Below, one piece after another: positions 1 to 4,418 of a stretch of 5,276 nucleotides of DNA (position 1 is its first letter; each line of letters opens with the position of its first letter). This stretch comes from Pararhodospirillum photometricum DSM 122. Its GTDB lineage: Bacteria > Pseudomonadota > Alphaproteobacteria > Rhodospirillales > Rhodospirillaceae. Below the pieces are notes generated by a model, which saw only the letters and a list, made by a program, of their open reading frames with translations, searched no databases and was not told where the DNA came from. The stretch is taken from assembly GCF_000284415.1 (NCBI RefSeq), contig NC_017059.1, positions 2,620,760-2,626,035 on the forward strand, in the 5' to 3' direction. Both the position numbers and the translations under genes were made by a program.

Positions 1-1
1 C

Positions 2-619
2 GCCCTGCCGCCCAGCGCCAGCTTCGGGGGCGTCGCCTATTCGGAAACCTACACGTGGCTGCCCTTTGTCATGGCCCGGCGCCGGGGCGACACCCGGATC
101 CAGGGCCTGGAGAGTCTGGCGGGCAAGGTGGTCGGGGTCATCAACGACCCGGCGGCCCTGGCGGTTCTCGAAGGCCTAGGCCTGCGCTGGGCCGCCAACG
201 CCCACCGCCCCGGGGGCCGGATCCCTCTCGCCAATCTGGTGGCGTTCTCGGACCAAACCCGGATTCACGACGCCCTGGCCACCGGGGGAGTCGATGCATT
301 TTGCGTGGACTTGCCGATTTTTTACTGGGCCTGCACCGCCCCGGAAAGCCCCTGGGCCACGCGACTGGAAATCCTGCCAGGATCCTTGACCCCACGATCC
401 TACTACTACGCGGTCGGGGTCGCCGCCGAGGCCGGATCCTACCCCTTGCTGCACGAAATCAACGCTTTCCTAGCCCACTTCCTGAAAACCCCCGAGCGGG
501 CGACCCTGGAACGAACCTGGCAGGGCCAAGTCCACACCGCCTCCCTCAGCTACCGCGACGAGGACGGCGCTCTCCCCGGCGAAGCCGACCTGCGCCGCCT
601 TTGGGAGCAAACCGCATAA
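2..619 (+). CDS. Periplasmic solute-binding protein, family 3 (SBP_bac_3-like), C-terminal part
   Basis: The reading frame is open from the left edge to a TAA at 617-619 (205 residues visible). The N-terminus, with any signal peptide, lies outside the window. The frame resembles the second lobe and hinge of periplasmic binding proteins that capture amino acids or similar small solutes for ABC importers: a 'YSETYTWLPFVMARR' strand (the usual 'fS.PY...' segment), then 'LAGKVVGVINDPAALAVLEG' (the LkGK.vgv..Gt-like segment), and 'GGVDAFCVDLPIFYW', matching the family's 'g.vDav..D.p...y' segment. It ends as a free protein with no kinase or cyclase domain attached. No permease or ATPase gene follows, because the next gene is convergent. 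The ligand cannot be read from the sequence. The general fold is fairly secure; transport function is inferred, and some such proteins act in sensing or in dehydrogenase loci instead. Confidence 0.75.
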   Translation, partial: ALPPSASFGGVAYSETYTWLPFVMARRRGDTRIQGLESLAGKVVGVINDPAALAVLEGLGLRWAANAHRPGGRIPLANLVAFSDQTRIHDALATGGVDAFCVDLPIFYWACTAPESPWATRLEILPGSLTPRSYYYAVGVAAEAGSYPLLHEINAFLAHFLKTPERATLERTWQGQVHTASLSYRDEDGALPGEADLRRLWEQTA

Positions 620-634
620 GGAGCCGAGGGACCT

Positions 635-677
635 GAAGGCCCGCCTTCCCCCCTGCCCTTTTTTGCGCCCCCCCCCT
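635..677 (+). terminator. Possible weak terminator / C-rich G-poor tract after the binding-protein gene
   Basis: Just after the stop codon, GAAGG (635-639) can pair with CCTTC (644-648) around a 4-base loop. A T6 run follows at 659-664, about ten bases beyond the stem, which is too far for a classical intrinsic terminator. The whole stretch 641-677 is pyrimidine-rich and almost G-free, ending in a C9 run (668-676), as expected of a Rho loading site. It lies between two convergent genes, where termination is needed. The assignment is an inference from composition and position. Confidence 0.3.
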
Positions 678-1299
678 AAGCCTCACCAGACCGGGAGTAA
701 ACAATCACCGAAAGCAACCGAATCGGCAGCTTACGCAACTCCTCGGGCCCATGGGGCGCGTCGGCATCGAAGAACAGGGAATCCCCCGGCCCCATGAGAT
801 AGAGCTTGTTGCTATGGCGATAGGCCACCTCGCCCTCGAGAAGATAGATGAACTCCAACCCCGCATGCTGGAACAGGGGGAAGACGTCGGACTCCTCGGT
901 CAAGGTCACCATGTAGGGTTCAACCACCAAGGTCTTGCCGATGGTGTGCCCCAACAACTGGTATTGATGACCGGCCCGAGTGCCGCGCCGCTCAATCAGC
1001 AGCCCCTCGCCCGATCGCACGAACGTCGCGTCGCGCTGCTCCTCGAATTTGCGGAAAAAGGCCGTGACCGGCACGTTCAGAGCCCGCGACAAGGCCTGAA
1101 GGGTGGACAGCGACGGTGATGTCACACCGTTTTCAATTTTAGAGAGCATGCCATGGGACAGCTTGGCCTGACGCCCGAGGTCGGCAACGGTCATACCGAG
1201 CTTCATGCGGTATTCCCGGACCTGCCGACCAATCGCGACTTCCAGACTGTTTTCCGGCGCCCCGTCGAGAGCATGGGGATTCTGTGCTTGATCCTTCAT
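676..1299 (-). CDS. XRE-family transcriptional regulator with C-terminal cupin sensor domain
   Basis: This 207-residue protein has the two-part architecture of XRE-cupin regulators, which bind DNA through an N-terminal helix-turn-helix and sense a small ligand through a cupin barrel. Residues about 22-80 form the HTH_3 domain: 'MTVADLGRQAKLS' is helix 2 plus turn, 'HGMLSKIENG' the recognition helix, followed by 'SPSLSTLQALSRALNVPV', which is typical of the family. Residues about 126-200 form the cupin: 'FQHAGLEFIYLLEGEVAY' (motif 1) and 'PGDSLFFDADAPHG' (motif 2). Of the usual metal ligands H145, E149 and H183 are present, but the first His of the HxH pair is F143, so metal binding may be absent or altered. 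The ATG at 1299 is preceded by AGAGGA at 7-base spacing and by a strong promoter. The gene ends in TAG next to a C9 run and is convergent with the binding-protein gene. Target genes and ligand are unknown. Confidence 0.9.
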   Translation of the reverse strand: MKDQAQNPHALDGAPENSLEVAIGRQVREYRMKLGMTVADLGRQAKLSHGMLSKIENGVTSPSLSTLQALSRALNVPVTAFFRKFEEQRDATFVRSGEGLLIERRGTRAGHQYQLLGHTIGKTLVVEPYMVTLTEESDVFPLFQHAGLEFIYLLEGEVAYRHSNKLYLMGPGDSLFFDADAPHGPEELRKLPIRLLSVIVYSRSGEA

Positions 1300-1326
1300 C
1301 GTTTCCTCTGAGGCAACGGATCAAGA

Positions 1327-1355
1327 ATTATATGAAACACACCCCAAGCCCGCAA
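1327..1355 (-). promoter_or_regulatory. Sigma-70-type promoter of the XRE-cupin gene
   Basis: Read on the minus strand, TTGCGG (1350-1355) and a perfect TATAAT (1327-1332) are separated by exactly 17 bases. Transcription should start near 1320, giving a leader of about 20 bases that holds the AGAGGA ribosome-binding site. A perfect -10 box is unusual in DNA this GC-rich. The promoter sits after the tRNA terminator, so the regulator is transcribed on its own. Confidence 0.65.
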
Positions 1356-1370
1356 CCCGCCCGCCATAAC

Positions 1371-1403
1371 AAAAAACCCGTCGGAAATCCGACGGGTTTT
1401 TTT
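1371..1403 (-). terminator. Strong intrinsic terminator of the tRNA-Leu gene, bidirectional by sequence
   Basis: An 8-bp perfect stem, CCCGTCGG (1377-1384) with CCGACGGG (1389-1396), closes a 4-base loop. It is flanked by A6 (1371-1376) and T7 (1397-1403), so it has a U-tract in either direction. It begins three bases past the CCA end of the minus-strand tRNA and is the natural end of that transcript. Confidence 0.92.
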
Positions 1404-1405
1404 GA

Positions 1406-1492
1406 TGGTGCGGTCGAGAAGACTCGAACTTCCACGGCCTTTCGGCCACAGCGACCTCAACGCTGCGCGTCTACCAATTCCGCCACGACCGC
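1406..1492 (-). tRNA. tRNA-Leu, anticodon GAG
   Basis: Minus-strand class II tRNA of 87 nt including an encoded CCA (1406-1408). The acceptor stem pairs GCGGTCG (1486-1492) with CGACCGC (1410-1416), with discriminator A73 at 1409 as expected for leucine tRNAs. The D arm has GCG/CGC with a TTGGTAGA loop. The anticodon stem CAGCG/CGCTG encloses TTGAGGT, with anticodon GAG at 1456-1458, which reads CUC and CUU. A long variable arm (GGCC-GAAA-GGCC) marks the class II fold, and the T loop is TTCGAGT. All arms close, with one G-U pair in the T stem. No integrase or duplicated tRNA end is seen nearby, so the gene shows no sign of being an integration site here. Confidence 0.97.
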
Positions 1493-1507
1493 ATCGTAAC
1501 CTTCTTT

Positions 1508-1536
1508 ACAGTAAAACATTCAAGATTGGAAGTCAA
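1508..1536 (-). promoter_or_regulatory. Promoter of the tRNA-Leu gene
   Basis: On the minus strand TTGACT (1531-1536, five of six consensus bases) and TACTGT (1508-1513, three of six) are 17 bases apart. The inferred start lies about 7-10 bases before the mature tRNA 5' end, a normal short leader for RNase P. The region is distinctly AT-richer than its surroundings. Confidence 0.65.
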
Positions 1537-1631
1537 GAGCTTTGTTTTTGCCTTGCCGTCTTTTCTTTCAGGCCCCGTCGGCTTCCGTTTTGCTTGGCCG
1601 CCGCCGAGGACGGATGCAATATCAAACGCGG

Positions 1632-1685
1632 CCGGGGGGAGCAAGGGGTTTTTTCACTGTGCCCCCCGGGAGCCCTCTTTTTTTT
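1632..1685 (+). promoter_or_regulatory. Hairpin plus T8 run in the lipB leader (possible attenuator)
   Basis: CCGGGGGG (1632-1639) is perfectly complementary to CCCCCCGG (1662-1669), with a 22-base T-rich loop. Eight bases later comes a T8 run (1678-1685) that abuts the lipB ribosome-binding site. GGGG at 1645-1648 could pair with the same C-run instead, so two folds compete for it. This could be a terminator, an attenuator or simply a structured leader. The long loop and the gap before the T run argue against an efficient classical terminator. The rest of 1493-1697 holds the tRNA promoter and no convincing gene. Confidence 0.3.
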
Positions 1686-1697
1686 CAGGACGGCATG

Positions 1698-2348
1698 ATG
1701 GACTGGCTGACGAGCCTGACCCCGATCCCCTATCCCGACGCGCTGGCGCGCATGGAAGCGCGCGCCTGGGCCATCCGCGAAAGCGGCGCGGCGCAAGCCC
1801 TGTGGTTTTTGGAGCATCCGCCCCTCTATACCCAAGGCACCAGCGCCCGGCCCGAGGACCTGCTGTGGCCCGAGCGCTTCCCGGTGTATGCGGCCGGCCG
1901 CGGCGGACAATACACGTACCACGGACCGGGACAACGAGTGGTGTATGTGATGATGGACCTGGAGCGGCGCGGACGCGATGTCCGGCGCTTTGTCCACGAC
2001 CTGGAAACCTGGCTCCAGGAGGCCCTGGCCCGGTTGGGGGTGGCAGCCGAGCCGCGGGCGGATCGGGTCGGCTTGTGGGTACGCCACCCGAACGGCGGCG
2101 AGGACAAGATCGCCGCCCTGGGCATCCGGGTGCGCCGCTGGGTCAGTTTCCACGGCATCGCCCTCAACGTCGCCCCGGACCTGGAGCACTTCCAGGGCAT
2201 CGTGCCCTGCGGCATCCAGGAGCACGGCGTCACATCGCTGCGCGCGCTCGGTCTGGACATCCCCATGGCCGACGCGGACGCGGCGCTGGCCCGCGCGTTC
2301 ACGGCGGTGTTCGGCGAAACGCTTACGCCGGTCGCAGGTGAACCTTGA
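1698..2348 (+). CDS. lipB: Octanoyl-[acyl carrier protein]:protein N-octanoyltransferase (lipoyl(octanoyl) transferase)
   Basis: LipB moves the octanoyl group from octanoyl-ACP to a lysine of lipoyl domains (E2 subunits of 2-oxoacid dehydrogenases, GcvH). This is the first step of endogenous lipoate synthesis, before LipA adds sulfur. The 216 residues match the usual family length. Signature segments in order are '[13 protein letters not shown]' (38-50), '[12 protein letters not shown]' (68-79), '[12 protein letters not shown]' (136-147) with the active-site lysine K137, 'SFHGIALN' (150-157) and 'IVPCGI' (168-173) with the catalytic cysteine C171 followed by 'TSL' (179-181). The frame stays open upstream to 1542, but that extension is unlike LipB. 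AGGA at 1687-1690 is 7 bases from the ATG at 1698 and 4 from an ATG at 1695, so 1698 is preferred and 1695 remains possible. The gene is alone on its strand, and its last 26 bp overlap the end of modD. lipA is not in the window. Confidence 0.96.
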   Translation: MDWLTSLTPIPYPDALARMEARAWAIRESGAAQALWFLEHPPLYTQGTSARPEDLLWPERFPVYAAGRGGQYTYHGPGQRVVYVMMDLERRGRDVRRFVHDLETWLQEALARLGVAAEPRADRVGLWVRHPNGGEDKIAALGIRVRRWVSFHGIALNVAPDLEHFQGIVPCGIQEHGVTSLRALGLDIPMADADAALARAFTAVFGETLTPVAGEP

Positions 2349-3174
2349 TGTCGCGCGGCGGGGCAAGGTAGGGCGCGCTGGTCACAAGCACCCGGGCACC
2401 GGCGTGGACGTAGTCAGCCGCGTTGGCCAAGGTCACCCCCCCGGCGGCGGCCAGGGTCACCTGATCGACAAGGCCGTGCTCGTCGAGAAAGCGCCGCAGA
2501 GCAGCGACCTGGGACGGGGCGAAGCGTTCGAGTTGGACGACCTCGGCCCCGCCCAAAATGGCGGCCCGGGCCTCGGCCTCGGTGGTGACTTCGCTCACCA
2601 CGCGCTTTTCCGGGCAGCGTCGCCGCAGGGCCCGTAAATGCGTCTCCAACTCGGCGGGCTCCAAGAACGCCCGGTGCTCGGCGAACACCAGCAGGGTTTC
2701 CGAGAGTCCCAAACGGTGCAAGCTAGCCCCCCCGGCTTTGACCGCCTTGGCAGCCAGGGCACGGGTGCCCGGAAAGGTCTTGCGGGTGGTGGCCACCACG
2801 GTGCCGGGCTGGGCCGCGGTGGCAGCGTCCACGAGGGCGCGGGCGGCACTGGCGATGCCCGAGGCCTGCTCCATCAGGGTCTGGGCGACTTTCCAGGCCT
2901 GATGCAAGGCGCCCGCCGTACCGTGGGCCCGCAACAGCAAGGTCTCGGCCGGCACCACGGCGCCGGAGGCAAACAGCGGCTGGGGAGTGGCGCCGACCAG
3001 GGTCATGAGACGGCAGGCCTCCTCGATCCCGCACACAGTGAGATCCATCCGGGCGGTAAAGGTCATGATCCCCGGACGGTCGCCGATCCCTAGGGACTCG
3101 GTGGTGAGATCACCATGGGGGGCATCCTCGGCCAGCAGGTCGGCCAAGCGGGCATCGGAGAGGCAGCACAGCAT
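2323..3174 (-). CDS. modD: ModD, NadC-like putative pyrophosphorylase associated with molybdenum transport
   Basis: A 283-residue protein of the quinolinate phosphoribosyltransferase fold. It shares with NadC '[10 protein letters not shown]' (16-25), 'ASGIA' (104-108), '[17 protein letters not shown]' (129-145), 'HRLGLSET' (153-160) and the glycine-rich 'AAAGGV' (242-247). Where NadC normally has the catalytic 'LIKxNH' this protein has 'LVFAEH' (162-167), replacing the lysine by F164 and the asparagine by E166. That substitution and the '[10 protein letters not shown]' segment (47-56) are typical of ModD, a paralogue first seen beside modABC in Rhodobacter capsulatus, whose reaction is not established. 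No molybdate transporter gene lies in this window. The ATG at 3174 has AGGA ten bases upstream. The frame runs open further upstream, but only across the terminator and the TPR gene in another frame. No promoter is apparent ahead of it, so it may depend on read-through. True NadC activity is the less likely alternative. Confidence 0.88.
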   Translation of the reverse strand: MLCCLSDARLADLLAEDAPHGDLTTESLGIGDRPGIMTFTARMDLTVCGIEEACRLMTLVGATPQPLFASGAVVPAETLLLRAHGTAGALHQAWKVAQTLMEQASGIASAARALVDAATAAQPGTVVATTRKTFPGTRALAAKAVKAGGASLHRLGLSETLLVFAEHRAFLEPAELETHLRALRRRCPEKRVVSEVTTEAEARAAILGGAEVVQLERFAPSQVAALRRFLDEHGLVDQVTLAAAGGVTLANAADYVHAGARVLVTSAPYLAPPRDIKVHLRPA

Positions 3175-3205
3175 GAAGAGCAATTCCTGCGTCGGGAGGG
3201 CGGAC

Positions 3206-3236
3206 AAAAAAAGGCTGGGGAGGCGAACCTCCCCAG
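3206..3236 (-). terminator. Intrinsic terminator between the TPR gene and modD
   Basis: On the minus strand a 9-bp GC-rich stem (CTGGGGAGG at 3228-3236 read in reverse, pairing with 3215-3223) with a 4-base loop is followed two bases later by a T7 run (complement of 3206-3212). It starts about 15 bases after the TPR stop codon and ends about 30 bases before the modD start. By form it is a strong terminator for the TPR transcript. The stem is also one copy of a repeated palindrome. Confidence 0.85.
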
Positions 3237-3242
3237 ACCCCT
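3211..3242. repeat. Palindromic repeat, copy 1
   Basis: AAGGCTGGGGAGGC (3211-3224), GAA, then CCTCCCCAGACCCCT (3228-3242). The two arms are identical, base for base, to those at 5237-5269; only the loop differs. In this copy the flanking A-run gives a terminator for the minus-strand TPR gene. Confidence 0.85.
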
Positions 3243-3250
3243 GTTCCTTT

Positions 3251-4141
3251 TTAGGACACCAGGGCGTCGGCTTCGCGCAAGGCAGCGGTTTTGAGGTCCT
3301 CCAGACCGGCGCGTTGGGCCAACTCGGCAGCTTGGCGGGCGTGTTTGAGGGCGGCGCGCGGCTGGGACGAAGCGTCGAGCCGGGCGAGATCGAGGAGAGC
3401 CTCGGCCTCGCCCCCGAGATGGCCGGCGGTGGCGAACAGCCGGGCGGCCTTGGCGAGCGCAGCCCGGGCGCCTTCCACGTCGCCCAGGCCGGCGAGCAAG
3501 GTGCCGAGGTCGTGGGCGGTCCACGCTTCGTCGAGCACATCGCCGCTCATGTGGAACAACTCGGCGGCCTGATCGAAGGCGGCATGGGCCAAGTCGGCGC
3601 GTCCCTTGCGCCCTTGAAGCTGGCCCAGTTCGCGCAAGATCATACCCCGGTGATAGGTGTGCCCCCGAGCGGAATAGAAGCGCAACGCGCGCGCGTAACA
3701 ATCAAACGCGGTTTCAAGATCGCCGGCCTCGCGCGCCGCCCGGGCCTGGGCCCGCAAGACGCGGGCCTCGCCTTCGCCGTGTCCTTCGCCATGGAACAAG
3801 GCAGCGGCCGCGCTCCAGGCGGTGTCGCGGGCCGCGAAGTCGCCCCGGGCCTCGGCGGCCATCCCCAGGAGATGCAAGGCCACGGCCCGCTCCCCCGGGT
3901 CGCCCTCGGCGCCGAAGAGAGCAAGAGCTTCGGTCAGGTCGCCCTGGGCCTCGGTTGGCTGCCCCTCGGCCAAGGCCAGTTCGCCCAGGCGGACCAAGAT
4001 GGCGGCTTCCTCGTTGGAATGGTTTTGCTGGCGACAGAACATGCGCGCCCGCCGCAGGGCCTCGCGGGCTTGCTGGATTTGGCCGGCGACGACATGACGA
4101 TCAGCCTCGCGCAAGGCGGTATCCACCGGGGTCATGGGCAT
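3251..4141 (-). CDS. Tetratricopeptide-repeat protein with exact 40-residue period
   Basis: A 296-residue, probably cytoplasmic, alpha-helical repeat protein with no signal peptide or membrane segment visible. Helix pairs follow the pattern 'LG.LA...G......A...L..A..LF...G'. The glycine in the helix A-B turn falls at residues 60, 100, 140, 180 and 220, and the glycine ending helix B at 80, 120, 160, 200 and 240. Six or seven repeats thus run in register with no insertion or deletion. The 40-residue period, longer than the canonical 34, resembles kinesin-light-chain or MalT-type TPRs, which bind proteins or peptides. No catalytic domain is fused, so it is probably a scaffold or adaptor; the partner is unknown. 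The ATG at 4141 has GGAGG at 7-base spacing. A second in-frame ATG at 4135 also has a plausible AGGA. The gene ends in TAA at 3251-3253 just before a terminator, lies ahead of modD on the same strand, and diverges from the uspA-type gene. Confidence 0.87.
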   Translation of the reverse strand: MPMTPVDTALREADRHVVAGQIQQAREALRRARMFCRQQNHSNEEAAILVRLGELALAEGQPTEAQGDLTEALALFGAEGDPGERAVALHLLGMAAEARGDFAARDTAWSAAAALFHGEGHGEGEARVLRAQARAAREAGDLETAFDCYARALRFYSARGHTYHRGMILRELGQLQGRKGRADLAHAAFDQAAELFHMSGDVLDEAWTAHDLGTLLAGLGDVEGARAALAKAARLFATAGHLGGEAEALLDLARLDASSQPRAALKHARQAAELAQRAGLEDLKTAALREADALVS

Positions 4142-4160
4142 GTCCTGTCCTCCGAAGGGC

Positions 4161-4226
4161 CGGGACGTCGGGAATGCGTGTCCCGGACCGTCACCCGGAA
4201 TCGGGGACCGTCCCGAGACCGGGACG
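4161..4226. repeat. Cluster of CGGGAC / GTCCCG inverted repeats and GGACCGTC direct repeats
   Basis: CGGGAC occurs at 4161-4166 and 4220-4225, and its complement GTCCCG at 4180-4185 and 4210-4215. The downstream pair forms a 7-bp hairpin, CGTCCCG (4209-4215) with CGGGACG (4220-4226), around AGAC. GGACCGTC is repeated directly at 4185-4192 and 4205-4212, exactly 20 bp apart, about two helical turns. This arrangement would suit a cooperative regulator, or structured RNA in the leader of the TPR transcript. The function is inferred from pattern alone; GC-rich chance repeats cannot be excluded. Confidence 0.45.
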
Positions 4227-4242
4227 CTGCTTCACTGGAACA

Positions 4243-4271
4243 ACTTTACGCTTCCCCTTGGCCGGGAGCAA
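4243..4271 (-). promoter_or_regulatory. Candidate promoter of the TPR gene
   Basis: On the minus strand TTGCTC (4266-4271) and TAAAGT (4243-4248, four of six consensus bases) are 17 bases apart. The implied start near 4236 would give a leader of about 95 bases that carries the CGGGAC/GTCCCG repeats. It is the best sigma-70-like match I found upstream of this gene, but the boxes are imperfect. Confidence 0.35.
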
Positions 4272-4331
4272 TGCCCGGTCGGCGCGATCGGATGTCCCCC
4301 TGCCTTCCCTGTTTCCCCGAGATCGCATGGT

Positions 4332-4345
4332 TGACGCTTGCGTCA
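4332..4345. promoter_or_regulatory. Perfect 14-bp palindrome upstream of the universal stress protein gene, possible operator
   Basis: TGACGC-TT-GCGTCA is a perfect 6+2+6 inverted repeat centred about 80 bp before the start codon at 4419. TTGACG (4331-4336), a fair -35 box, overlaps its left arm, but no convincing -10 is found 16-18 bases downstream. The half-site spacing differs from an FNR/CRP-type box (TTGAT-N4-ATCAA). A dimeric regulator acting on the stress-protein promoter is the simplest reading. Confidence 0.45.
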
Positions 4346-4418
4346 GGCGACGGCATCGGTCACCCTCTGGGCACAAGACCAAAAACACCAACACCCAAAC
4401 GGGAGGAGGACTTTAACC

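Larger units (their letters stand above)
4142..4418. other. Divergent intergenic region between the TPR gene and the universal stress protein gene
   Basis: These 277 bp hold no convincing gene. Frames open across it are shadows or non-conserved extensions. It contains the ribosome-binding sites of both flanking genes (GGAGG for the TPR gene; GGGAGGAGGA at 4401-4410 for the stress protein, 8 bases before its ATG). It also holds a possible promoter for the TPR gene, a cluster of CGGGAC/GTCCCG repeats and a 14-bp palindrome. A further short inverted repeat, CCGGG/CCCGG, lies at 4262-4278. Confidence 0.75.

Noticed and set aside
96..439. Four GGATCC hexamers (96-101, 219-224, 380-385, 434-439) within 344 bp
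   Set aside because: They fall in coding sequence as ordinary codons, with uneven spacing and no shared flanks; most likely codon usage in GC-rich DNA.
1406..1492. tRNA-Leu as an attachment site for a mobile element
   Set aside because: No integrase, no duplicated tRNA 3' end and no composition break next to it; the flanks are a normal promoter and terminator.
1542..1697. N-terminal extension of lipB by about 52 residues from a TTG start
   Set aside because: The added residues do not resemble LipB, span a T-rich hairpin leader, and the AGGA box points to the ATG at 1698 (or 1695).
1533..2366. A 277-codon minus-strand open frame antisense to lipB
   Set aside because: No family resemblance and it covers the unmistakable LipB coding region; explained by GC-biased third positions.
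2323..3174. Annotation as NadC, quinolinate phosphoribosyltransferase
   Set aside because: The lysine and asparagine of the 'LIKxNH' segment are replaced by F164 and E166, matching ModD rather than NadC.
3175..3540. N-terminal extension of modD by about 122 residues
   Set aside because: It would run across a terminator hairpin and the TPR gene out of frame; ModD proteins normally begin shortly before the 'EDxPxGDLTT' motif, as they do from the ATG at 3174.
4237..4262. GGAAC at 4237-4241 as the -35 of an EcfG-type general stress promoter for the stress-protein gene
   Set aside because: No CGTT-type -10 is found 16-18 bases downstream, and the position is about 180 bp from the start codon.
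4331..4346. FNR/FnrL-type box upstream of the stress-protein gene
   Set aside because: The TTGAC and GTCAG half-sites are separated by six bases, not the four of FNR/CRP-type sites.
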